Origin: Lachnospiraceae bacterium
Lineage (GTDB): Bacteria; Bacillota_A; Clostridia; Lachnospirales; Lachnospiraceae
Length of the DNA: 6,577 bases
Direction: 5' to 3'
NCBI GenBank assembly: GCA_017553965.1
Contig: JAFZJK010000081.1
Location: 1-6,577, forward strand
The notes under the pieces were generated by a model, which worked only from the letters and a program-made list of their open reading frames with translations, did not search any database and had not been told where the DNA came from. The translations under genes and the position numbers were made by a program. Positions 1 through 6,167 of this stretch are shown piece after piece; within the stretch, counting starts at the first letter, position 1, and each line of letters starts with the position of its first letter.

Positions 1-498
1 ACCGAGCTCATAAGCTCTTCTTGCCCATTCTACAGCATCGATACCCATATCGATCCTGCCGCCGTGCTTATATCTGGTCCAACCGTTTCCGTCGGCACGT
101 CTTTTTGCATCTATGGCACATACGACACACTGGCTTCCGAACTTAGAAGCCGCATCGCTTATAACCTGAGGGTTATCTATGGCAGCTGAGTTAACGGCCA
201 CCTTATCGGCACCTGCTCTTAATATAGTCTTAAAGTCATCTACGGTACGGATACCGCCGCCAACGGTAAACGGGATAAATACGTTTTCTGCAACCTTTCG
301 TACCATATCCACTACCGTGTTTCTCTTATCGGACGATGCGGTAATATCCAGAAATACCAGCTCGTCCGCTCCATTTTTGCTGTAATTGGCTCCGACTTCA
401 ACCGGGTCGCCGGCATCTCTTAAGTTTATAAAATTAGTTCCCTTAACTACCCTTCCGTCTTTAACATCCAGGCAGGGGATGATCCTTTTTGTAAACAT
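1..498 (-). CDS. hisF: Imidazole glycerol phosphate synthase cyclase subunit HisF (3' end cut by window edge)
   Basis: HisF is the cyclase half of imidazole glycerol phosphate synthase. It uses ammonia delivered by HisH to turn PRFAR into imidazole glycerol phosphate plus AICAR, linking cytoplasmic histidine and purine synthesis. The ATG at 498 opens a frame that stays open to the window edge, giving 166 codons; the family is usually about 250 residues, so roughly the last third of the (beta/alpha)8 barrel is outside. The start [20 protein letters not shown] is the typical HisF N-terminus. Both catalytic aspartates are visible: Asp11 in CLDV and Asp130 in the AIDAKR motif. The first phosphate-binding loop FTVGGGIR lies at about residues 77-84. 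An AAGGA ribosome site sits 7 nt before the ATG. It follows hisH by 60 nt, as expected for partners of one heterodimer. The assignment is firm; only the unseen C-terminus is untested. Confidence 0.97.
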   Translation of the reverse strand, partial: MFTKRIIPCLDVKDGRVVKGTNFINLRDAGDPVEVGANYSKNGADELVFLDITASSDKRNTVVDMVRKVAENVFIPFTVGGGIRTVDDFKTILRAGADKVAVNSAAIDNPQVISDAASKFGSQCVVCAIDAKRRADGNGWTRYKHGGRIDMGIDAVEWARRAYELG

Positions 499-505
499 AT
501 ATAAA

Positions 506-510
506 TCCTT
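506..510 (-). promoter_or_regulatory. Ribosome binding site of hisF
   Basis: AAGGA on the minus strand, 7 nt before the hisF ATG at 498. It supports that start. The rest of the 60-nt hisH-hisF gap is AT-rich and shows neither a convincing promoter nor a terminator hairpin, so hisF is probably cotranscribed with hisH. Confidence 0.75.
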
Positions 511-558
511 ATTCTCTTTATTAAGTCCCTTATGATCGTATATCCAAATATTCCGACA

Positions 559-1203
559 TCAGATCGAGCAGAAATTCTTTAATATCTCCATTCCTATATC
601 TCCGCTCTTTTCGGGGTGGAACTGGCATCCGAAGATATTCTCATGCTCTACCGCACTGTCAAAGGTTATACCGTATTCCGTAACCGCTGCGATATCATTT
701 CTGTCAGCGGCATTAAGATAAAATGAATGGACAAAATATACAAAGCTTCCGTCCGCTATACCCTTAAAAAGCTTGGAATCTTTATTGGTCAGCGAAAGTG
801 AATTCCATCCCATATGCGGAACCTTTAATGTATGATCGAATGAAGCATTCTCCTTAAATCCCATGATACTGCCCGGGAGCAGTCCAAGACCTTCTATACG
901 GTCCTTGTCTGTTTCTCCGATATTTTCGGTACTGTGCTCAAATAAGAGCTGCATTCCGAGGCATACACCCAAGAAAGGAGTTTTCTTTGCCGTTATTTCT
1001 TTGATGGGACCAGTAAGTCCGTATTCCCTAAGTTTTCCCATGGCATCCGCATAGGCACCTACACCGGGGAATACCACGTGATCGGCTTTATAAAGCACAG
1101 CCGGATCCTTTGAAAGCTCTACATCGTATCCCAAATACTTAAGAGCGTTCATAACACTCATCGTGTTACCGGCATCATAATCAATTACTGCTATCTTTGA
1201 CAT
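559..1203 (-). CDS. hisH: Imidazole glycerol phosphate synthase glutaminase subunit HisH
   Basis: HisH is a class I glutamine amidotransferase that hydrolyses glutamine and channels the ammonia into the HisF barrel. With the ATG at 1203 the protein is 214 residues, a normal length beginning MSKIAVIDYDAGN. The frame also extends upstream to a TTG at 1218, but that would add only METDK ahead of the conserved start and would place the GGAA ribosome site inside the gene, so ATG 1203 is preferred. The catalytic triad is visible: Cys81 in GVCLGMQ, then His196 and Glu198 in QFHPEKSG. The oxyanion-region motif PGVGAYADAM is at about 46-55, and the family-specific PHMGWN motif is at 129-134. The gene starts 21 nt after the zinc-ribbon gene ends and is followed by its partner hisF. 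There is no sign of damage. Confidence 0.97.
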   Translation of the reverse strand: MSKIAVIDYDAGNTMSVMNALKYLGYDVELSKDPAVLYKADHVVFPGVGAYADAMGKLREYGLTGPIKEITAKKTPFLGVCLGMQLLFEHSTENIGETDKDRIEGLGLLPGSIMGFKENASFDHTLKVPHMGWNSLSLTNKDSKLFKGIADGSFVYFVHSFYLNAADRNDIAAVTEYGITFDSAVEHENIFGCQFHPEKSGDIGMEILKNFCSI

Positions 1204-1224
1204 TTTATCTGTTTCCAATCTTTG

Positions 1225-2835
1225 TCATTTCTCGCTGAATATTTCGAGATCATCGTAATTACCGAGAAGCCCGTATACATATTCACTGTAATCCACCGAA
1301 TCATCGATTTCTACAAGATCGTATGCTTCCGATTCACTCATATTAAACTCGGTAGAAAGCTTGTTAAGTATCTCAGCCTTTACGTAATCAAGATCTTCCG
1401 TGATCTCGAGCATCTGAGCCAGCTGCAGATACTTTTCGTAACGCTGCAAACCTTTAAGCAGGGAATCCAGAGCTTTTTCCTTATTGTTTGATTTCATATA
1501 ATACTCATATGAATTAAGCTGATGGTTTACGAACATGACAGTCATGATCCTGTCATAAAGCTCTATGTCCTCGTCTTTTATCTTAAGACCGTAAACCTCA
1601 TAATAAGCTTCATTGTACTTCTTAACATTGAAGTCTTCCTGTGCGTTTTCTATGCTCAGATTATATGAATATATATTGCTTCCGATGATTATTACGATTG
1701 TTAGGATAGCGAATATTACAAACAGGATGGTTGCACCGGCTTTATTGATCCTGCCGTGTTCAACTTCGTACTCGGCAATGGCAAGAGCTGTCTCACGCTT
1801 CTGCTTTTCCTTTTCCTTGGCTGCTGCCTTTTTCTCCATGGCAAGAGCCATTTTCCTGTTACGCTCGGCATCTGCTTCAGCTTTCTTTCTAGCCTTTTCT
1901 TCTTCAGCTTCGGCTTTCTTTTCTTCTGCCAAACGTTTCTTTTCTTCCTTTTCGAGAAGCTCTTTTTCTTCCTTTTCCTGCTTTTCCCTGCGGTCAGCCT
2001 CAAGCATCTCGGGAGTTACGTCTTCGTTTATATTACCGAACAGTCTCTTAAAGAAACCGGGCTTCTTTTTCTTCTTTTTGGGCTGGGTTGAAATCTCTTC
2101 ATCTATCGGGTTGAAGTCCGAGAAAACAGTCTGCGTTGATACCAGACCTTCATTTTCACCACGAAGATTCTGATCTATCAGGTTAAGCTCTTCGTCGTGA
2201 TCCGGCAGTCCTTCGGCAACATTTCCGTTGATATCGTTATCAATATCTACAAACAGTGCATCCACATCGGCCTGCACCTCTGTATCGTTACTTCCGTTCT
2301 TCCACTCGACATCAAGCAGCTCTTCATCATTATCGACAACATTCTGTACTTCAGGACTAACATCGGGGATGCTAACCTCTTCTATATTCTCATGTAAAGG
2401 CTCGTCCGGCACCACATCCGTAAAGAGACTGTCATCAACGGCTGTTTCAGGCTGTTGATCCGTATTGTTATCTTTACTAAGCAAGGATGCATAAGCCTCT
2501 GCTTCGTCAAATATATTATCAAGGTCCTCATCAGGGATGATATCACCCTGCGGTTCGGACAGATCGGCAGTATCCATATCCGCAAGAAGATCTGTCAGCA
2601 TCTCATCCATTTCATTTTCTGGTTCGGCTTTTACTTCTTCTTTACGAATGTCTCTGCGTGCGGGATTGGGTTTTCCTGTTGTTGACTTTGCAGAACCGGT
2701 GCTTTTTACGCCAACAGAACTAAGCAGACTGTCCAAATAAGACTCATCTGCTTTATTCTTCCTTTTCTGTTTACAGCTGTCACAATATTTTTGTCCGTCA
2801 CGGATCTTTTTGTGACACTTAAGACATGTTCCCAT
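1225..2835 (-). CDS. Zinc-ribbon, acidic, coiled-coil single-pass membrane protein of unknown function
   Basis: I cannot assign a role to this 536-residue protein. In order it shows: an N-terminal zinc ribbon with Cys4, Cys7, Cys18 and Cys21 (two CxxC knuckles); a basic patch; a long Asp/Glu-rich, probably disordered stretch at about 65-250; six lysines at 253-258 followed by PGFFKRLFG; a Lys/Glu/Ala-rich helix, probably a coiled coil, at about 277-355; one hydrophobic segment at about 366-387; and a Tyr- and Glu-rich helical C-terminal region (390-536) that could be TPR-like. There is no signal peptide, and the positive charges precede the membrane segment. The inferred topology is therefore cytoplasmic zinc ribbon and coiled coil, with the C-terminal domain outside. 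The ATG at 2835 places the first knuckle directly at the N-terminus; its ribosome site (GAGTGG, 6 nt away) is weak. The layout resembles zinc-ribbon proteins I associate with Lachnospiraceae. It lies between cheV and hisH with short gaps. Confidence 0.85.
   Translation of the reverse strand: MGTCLKCHKKIRDGQKYCDSCKQKRKNKADESYLDSLLSSVGVKSTGSAKSTTGKPNPARRDIRKEEVKAEPENEMDEMLTDLLADMDTADLSEPQGDIIPDEDLDNIFDEAEAYASLLSKDNNTDQQPETAVDDSLFTDVVPDEPLHENIEEVSIPDVSPEVQNVVDNDEELLDVEWKNGSNDTEVQADVDALFVDIDNDINGNVAEGLPDHDEELNLIDQNLRGENEGLVSTQTVFSDFNPIDEEISTQPKKKKKKPGFFKRLFGNINEDVTPEMLEADRREKQEKEEKELLEKEEKKRLAEEKKAEAEEEKARKKAEADAERNRKMALAMEKKAAAKEKEKQKRETALAIAEYEVEHGRINKAGATILFVIFAILTIVIIIGSNIYSYNLSIENAQEDFNVKKYNEAYYEVYGLKIKDEDIELYDRIMTVMFVNHQLNSYEYYMKSNNKEKALDSLLKGLQRYEKYLQLAQMLEITEDLDYVKAEILNKLSTEFNMSESEAYDLVEIDDSVDYSEYVYGLLGNYDDLEIFSEK
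1675..1740 (-). other. Predicted transmembrane segment of the zinc-ribbon protein
   Basis: Residues of about 366-387 are almost entirely Ile, Leu, Val, Phe, Ala and Gly (AGATILFVIFAILTIVIIIG). The segment is flanked by a basic stretch (GRINK) on the N-terminal side and by acidic and tyrosine-rich sequence on the C-terminal side. By the positive-inside rule the C-terminal 150 residues would face outward. It is the only strongly hydrophobic segment in the protein. Confidence 0.85.
1771..2007 (-). repeat. Low-complexity Lys/Glu/Ala coding stretch (coiled coil)
   Basis: Codons for residues of about 277-355 are dominated by Lys, Glu, Ala and Arg, in patterns such as EKEEKELLEKEEKKR and AEADAERNRKMA. 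This gives a strong purine bias on the coding strand and long pyrimidine runs on the plus strand. It is read as a charged single alpha helix or coiled coil joining the acidic region to the membrane segment. The long open frames on the plus strand here are by-products of this composition. Confidence 0.75.
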
Positions 2836-2854
2836 CAGTCACCACTCTATAATA

Positions 2855-2874
2855 AAATATTATTAAATATTATT
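2855..2874. repeat. Perfect tandem 10-bp AT-only repeat at the cheV 3' end
   Basis: AAATATTATT occurs twice in direct tandem on the plus strand (2855-2864 and 2865-2874). It covers the last cheV codons, the TAA stop at 2863-2865 and the start of the 27-nt gap before the zinc-ribbon gene. It may be chance in AT-rich sequence or a small duplication. No function is claimed. Confidence 0.6.
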
Positions 2875-3771
2875 TCCAATATAATGATCAAGTACCTGTA
2901 CCATGGAACCAACTTCCGGTTTTGAAAGCTGGGCGTCCGCTCCTAAAAGCTCACCCTTTCGCCGCATTTCTTCATTGACAAGCGAGGAGAATATGATGAC
3001 CGGAATACTCTTAAGCTCCGGATCTTCTTTTATCAGCTTAGTCAGATGATGTCCGTCCATCTGCGGCATCTCGATATCGGTAATAACACACTTAACCTTT
3101 TCATGCACAGTATTCTCTGCCTTATACCTGCACAACAGATCCCATGCTTCCTTACCGTTATTGGTAAGCGTGATCGCTGTATATCCGGCTTTTGACAATG
3201 AATCGTGTATAAGCTTGTTGAGCAGCGGTGAATCTTCTGCCACAAGTATCGGAGAATTGTTTCTCTGCCTGATCCCGAGTGCATCGATATCCGACATCCT
3301 AAGTCCCGTCTCGGGGCTTATATCCGTAACTATCTTCTCAAAGTCAAGGATGACTATCAGCTTTCCGTTTATCTTTAAGAAACCTGTGGCAATACTTCTT
3401 CCGGAATTATTGATCGACTCATCCGGCTTGGAGATATCTGCCCAGGATACTCTGTGAATACCCAAAACCGACTGTACATGGAAAGCCACATTCAGCTTAT
3501 TGAAGTTGGTCACGATAAACATGTCGGTATCTTCATTGGTATCATAAGGTACTGCCAGGCTCTTATTTAAGTCTATAACCGTGATGATCACATCACGCGG
3601 CATATATATACCTTCAATGCAGGGGTGCGAATTTGGGATCGGTGTAGGCCTCTTATATGGCAGGATCTCTCTTACCTTAGCCACATTGATCCCATAATGA
3701 TGTGATCCGACAATAAATTCAAGGATCTCAAGCTCATTGGTTCCGCTCTCAAGTAGAATCTTAGTATCCAT
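2863..3771 (-). CDS. cheV: Chemotaxis coupling protein CheV (CheW domain plus receiver domain)
   Basis: CheV links chemoreceptors to the CheA kinase through its CheW-like domain, and its phosphorylatable receiver domain helps adaptation. The 302-residue protein shows both parts. The CheW domain spans about residues 12-155, including FIVGSHHYGINVAKVREI and the GIYMPRDVIITVIDL segment. The receiver domain spans about 173-300, with the acidic pair Glu179-Asp180 (VAEDSP), phosphoacceptor Asp232 (VITDIEMPQMDG), Ser262 in the Thr/Ser position (IIFSSL) and Lys284 (LSKPE). All residues needed for phosphorylation are present. The start at 3771 is fixed by a strong AAGGGGGA ribosome site 6 nt upstream. 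It follows the lipoprotein gene after only 13 nt. No other chemotaxis or flagellar gene is in the window, so its receptors and CheA must be encoded elsewhere; stand-alone cheV genes are common. Confidence 0.95.
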   Translation of the reverse strand: MDTKILLESGTNELEILEFIVGSHHYGINVAKVREILPYKRPTPIPNSHPCIEGIYMPRDVIITVIDLNKSLAVPYDTNEDTDMFIVTNFNKLNVAFHVQSVLGIHRVSWADISKPDESINNSGRSIATGFLKINGKLIVILDFEKIVTDISPETGLRMSDIDALGIRQRNNSPILVAEDSPLLNKLIHDSLSKAGYTAITLTNNGKEAWDLLCRYKAENTVHEKVKCVITDIEMPQMDGHHLTKLIKEDPELKSIPVIIFSSLVNEEMRRKGELLGADAQLSKPEVGSMVQVLDHYIGNNI

Positions 3772-3777
3772 TTGGCT

Positions 3778-3785
3778 TCCCCCTT
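3778..3785 (-). promoter_or_regulatory. Strong cheV ribosome binding site touching the upstream stop codon
   Basis: On the minus strand AAGGGGGA begins at the last base of the lipoprotein TAA stop (3785-3787) and ends 6 nt before the cheV ATG at 3771. This is the strongest ribosome site in the window. Because it overlaps the previous stop, ribosomes finishing the lipoprotein can reload directly on cheV, which suggests coupled translation. Confidence 0.8.
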
Positions 3786-4552
3786 TATTTTATCTTGATA
3801 TCGTATTCAAACCCTGTATTTTCGTCTACAGCCTTAAGGCTGTATGCCTTTTCGTTATCATTCACAAAGAATATAAGCACAGCATCATATGAACCGCCTG
3901 CTTTTATCTCATCGTTCAAAAACTGGATATCGTTGGGAAGAGCACATATCTGCGGTCCCAATTTATCACCGTTATCACAGTAAAGAACATACTTTACGGC
4001 ACTGTCCTTGGAAACAAATTTTTCGCTGCTCTTTCCAGTATTCTTGATAAGGAAATACAGAGAAAGTACCTTGTCACCATCCTGTTTGGGAGTAATAACA
4101 GAAAACTCATTTTCAACATACTGTTCTTCAAGCTTATAATACCCGTATTCAACGGTAAAATTATCTTTCCCGTACAGTGCAGTCAGACTATCTGCCGTCT
4201 TTTCGGGAGCACTTGTGACTGTAGGCTCCACATTGGGAGCTTCAGTAGGTGTTACAGTAGGAGTAGGCTCATCCGAAGCAGGTGTAGGAGTAGTTATATC
4301 AGGAGTAGGAGTTACTGTCTCTGCCTCCTGCTTCTCCTTTTCCGCATTATATATATCTTCCAGTTCTTTAATATCCAGGAGCTTTCTCTCAGCAGTCTTA
4401 TTCTTATCGTATTTAAGTAAAAGGTATGCGGAATACTGCGCGATCGCATCCGATTCCTCTTCGGTCAGCTCGATATGCGGGCCGGAAGAACAGCCGGTGA
4501 CAAGGCATGCCATAATGATAAACAAAGCTAAAAACATCTTCATTTTTTTCAT
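3785..4552 (-). CDS. Membrane-anchored lipoprotein with Thr/Pro linker and C-terminal Ig-like domain
   Basis: This 255-residue protein has a lipoprotein signal: basic MKKMK, a hydrophobic core, then lipobox LVTGC with the modified cysteine at Cys21. The mature protein would be tethered to the outer face of the membrane. After the cysteine comes a short helical region (about 26-75, with ELTEEESDAIAQYSAYLLLKYD). A Thr/Pro/Glu linker follows (about 80-113), then a beta-rich C-terminal domain (about 120-255) with YFLIKNTGKSS, resembling the DUF4352-type immunoglobulin-like fold. That fold call is by eye only. The role is unknown; a spacer plus Ig-like domain suits a wall-zone binding or structural role. 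The start at 4552 is supported by AAGGGAG 9 nt upstream; a start at the Met4 or Met6 codon is possible but less well spaced. It is the first gene after the promoter at 4593-4621. Confidence 0.88.
   Translation of the reverse strand: MKKMKMFLALFIIMACLVTGCSSGPHIELTEEESDAIAQYSAYLLLKYDKNKTAERKLLDIKELEDIYNAEKEKQEAETVTPTPDITTPTPASDEPTPTVTPTEAPNVEPTVTSAPEKTADSLTALYGKDNFTVEYGYYKLEEQYVENEFSVITPKQDGDKVLSLYFLIKNTGKSSEKFVSKDSAVKYVLYCDNGDKLGPQICALPNDIQFLNDEIKAGGSYDAVLIFFVNDNEKAYSLKAVDENTGFEYDIKIK
4214..4315 (-). repeat. Degenerate Thr-Pro repeat linker in the lipoprotein
   Basis: Residues of about 80-113 repeat TPTP- and PTPT-like units (TPTPDITTPTPASDEPTPTV and onward). On the plus strand these appear as recurring GTAGGAGTAGG and GTAGGTGTTAC blocks. 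It is a likely extended, wall-spanning linker between the lipid anchor region and the outer domain. Such repeats often vary in length between strains. Confidence 0.75.
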
Positions 4553-4592
4553 GCTCTTCCACTCCCTTCATAGAAATTTAATACATTAGAAT

Positions 4593-4621
4593 ATTTTATC
4601 ACTTATGCAGGATTTTTGCAA
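4593..4621 (-). promoter_or_regulatory. Predicted sigma-A promoter for the lipoprotein-cheV-hisHF unit
   Basis: On the minus strand, TTGCAA at 4616-4621 (4 of 6 to the -35 consensus) is followed by exactly 17 nt and then TAAAAT at 4593-4598 (5 of 6 to the -10 consensus). Transcription would begin near 4586, giving a leader of about 34 nt that contains the AAGGGAG ribosome site of the lipoprotein. It lies in the 74-nt gap after the kinase gene, the widest gap in the window. No GC-rich hairpin with a T-run is seen in the gap, so read-through from the kinase is also possible. Confidence 0.6.
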
Positions 4622-4626
4622 GAAAA

Positions 4627-6165
4627 TTAGTCCATTGTAAGCTCAAACCAAAATTCCACGCCTGTAGAATGGTTTGCAACGCCGTATTCCTCGTTATGAG
4701 ACTCCATGATCGCCTTTACTATGGACAGTCCTATACCGCTTCCGCCGTACTCACGGGTCCTTGCTTTATCCACCTTATAAAACTTGTCCCAGATATTATT
4801 AAGATCTGCCTCACCTATAGCATCACCGGTATTAAATACGGATATCCTGATCTTGTTATCATGCTTTTTAAAGCTTATATCGATAACATTCGGATCCTTA
4901 CAGTGATTTACCGCATTACTCAGGTAATTGGTTATAACTTCTTCTATACGGTATTCATCTGCCCAGACATATACAGGATCTATGCTGTTAAACACGACAT
5001 TTATGCTTTTCTGCTTGGCTAACAGCTCCACTGACGAAGTAACTGTTTTTACGAGTGAGACAATATCAAATCTCTCAAGCTCTAAATTAGAGTTACCGAA
5101 TTCAAGCTCATTAAGTGTCAGAAGCTTCTTAACCATATTGTTCATCTTCTGTGCTTCATCCACTATAACGTCACAGTAAAACTGCCTGCTTTCCTCGTCA
5201 TCGTTTATATTGTCGGACAGCCCCTCTGCATAACCCTGTATAAGGGCTATCGGTGTTTTCAGTTCATGAGAAACGTTGGCGATGAACTCTCTTCTCATCT
5301 CCTCAGCTTCGGTTTTCTGCTTAATATCCTTTTCAAGCTCTATATTGGCTGATTTCAGTTCGCTGATGGTCGTTTCCAGCTTATCTGAAAGCGTATTGAT
5401 ATTTCTGCCCAGCTCCCCGATCTCATCCTTTCGCTTCCCTGTATATCTGTTTTCAAACTTTAAGGAGCTCATATCCTTTGAGATATCAGAAAGCTCAAGT
5501 ATGGGCTTGGTTATACCGCAGCTGAACAGATATGTAAGTACGGAACATAAAATAAGCAATATGCCGCCTGATATCAGCAGAAACTGATTTGAGATAAGAG
5601 CACTTTCCTTAAGATTTGAATAACTAGTCCTGATAAATATAACTTCCCCGTTATTCAGGAAACCTACCAGATCTATATATTCCGAATTGTATCTTTCCTC
5701 AAAATTTTTAAAAACATCATATTTTCCGGTATTGGTCTCGAGCAGCTCAGGTGAACGCTCATTCTGATCTGCACCGTACATATATTTTCTGAGTGCCGTA
5801 ACTATCCTGATAAGCCTGTCATTTCTGAAAATAACTGACGGATCCTGTTCCGCCATACTGAAGGCCAGAGGATATACAAAATCAAGCGACACCTCGTTAT
5901 TATACAATATATATACGTTTACATTAGATATACTCTCGGTTTTCTCGATCTCCGATACAATGTCATCCACCCCATCATGTCCCGTCAGAGTATTATCACC
6001 GATAATACCGTTTATTTTATCGTATACATCTTCCAGCGAATCTATTTTGGTCTTTTCGTAGTATGCCTGCAGGAAAAAGGTATTTGCCATCCAGCATAAG
6101 AAGATCATAAGGAACAGTGAAAAGGTAAAAACCAGAGAGATCTTGCCTTTTAATGAAGTTAACAT
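4627..6165 (-). CDS. HAMP-containing sensor histidine kinase, partner of the adjacent response regulator
   Basis: This 512-residue membrane kinase autophosphorylates on histidine and passes the phosphate to its partner regulator. Domains in order: first membrane helix at about 9-32; an extracytoplasmic sensor region at about 34-192 with no motif I recognise; second membrane helix at about 193-216; HAMP at about 217-268 (ITKPILELSD ... DEIGELGRNIN); a short coiled coil; HisKA with His300 in FIANVSHELKTPIALIQGYAEG; and an ATP-binding domain. The latter has the N box ITNYLSNAVNH (410-420), G1 FNTGDAI (444-450), F box WDKFYK (459-464) and G2 GGSGIGL (474-480). All catalytic motifs are intact. It starts 2 nt after the regulator's stop, with its GAGG ribosome site inside the regulator gene, implying cotranscription and coupled translation. 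The signal sensed is not predictable from the sequence. Confidence 0.95.
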   Translation of the reverse strand: MLTSLKGKISLVFTFSLFLMIFLCWMANTFFLQAYYEKTKIDSLEDVYDKINGIIGDNTLTGHDGVDDIVSEIEKTESISNVNVYILYNNEVSLDFVYPLAFSMAEQDPSVIFRNDRLIRIVTALRKYMYGADQNERSPELLETNTGKYDVFKNFEERYNSEYIDLVGFLNNGEVIFIRTSYSNLKESALISNQFLLISGGILLILCSVLTYLFSCGITKPILELSDISKDMSSLKFENRYTGKRKDEIGELGRNINTLSDKLETTISELKSANIELEKDIKQKTEAEEMRREFIANVSHELKTPIALIQGYAEGLSDNINDDEESRQFYCDVIVDEAQKMNNMVKKLLTLNELEFGNSNLELERFDIVSLVKTVTSSVELLAKQKSINVVFNSIDPVYVWADEYRIEEVITNYLSNAVNHCKDPNVIDISFKKHDNKIRISVFNTGDAIGEADLNNIWDKFYKVDKARTREYGGSGIGLSIVKAIMESHNEEYGVANHSTGVEFWFELTMD

Positions 6166-6167
6166 AT

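Noticed and set aside
499..558. Possible promoter for hisF (TTGGAT and a TTAATA-like box) in the hisH-hisF gap
   Set aside because: The -10 match is poor at 17-nt spacing and the gap is only 60 nt. Cotranscription with hisH is the simpler reading.
1204..1218. Upstream TTG start for hisH adding five residues
   Set aside because: The conserved HisH N-terminus begins at the ATG at 1203, and the TTG overlaps the likely GGAA ribosome site.
1613..2173. Long plus-strand open frame (186 codons) rich in Ser and Phe
   Set aside because: It is antisense to the Lys/Glu-rich coiled-coil codons of the zinc-ribbon gene. Its composition is exactly the complement of that stretch, and there is no domain or ribosome-site support.
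2836..2880. Possible promoter before the zinc-ribbon gene (TTGGAA, 19-nt spacer, TATTAT)
   Set aside because: The spacer is too long, the sequence is AT-only repeat in which -10-like boxes arise by chance, and the -35 lies inside cheV.
4215..4589. Plus-strand open frame of 124 codons opposite the lipoprotein
   Set aside because: Its Val/Gly-rich start is the mirror of the Thr/Pro linker codons. It lies within a clear lipoprotein gene and has no coding evidence of its own.
4599..4629. Terminator after the kinase gene
   Set aside because: The only symmetry is the short TGCA...TGCA pair, with no GC-rich stem or following T-run.
4815..4835. Kinase G1 box FNTGDAI lacking the usual Asp-x-Gly, considered as a degenerate ATP site
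   Set aside because: Asn-Thr-Gly or Asn-Ser-Gly is a normal form of this box in many Firmicutes kinases, and the N, F and G2 boxes are intact.
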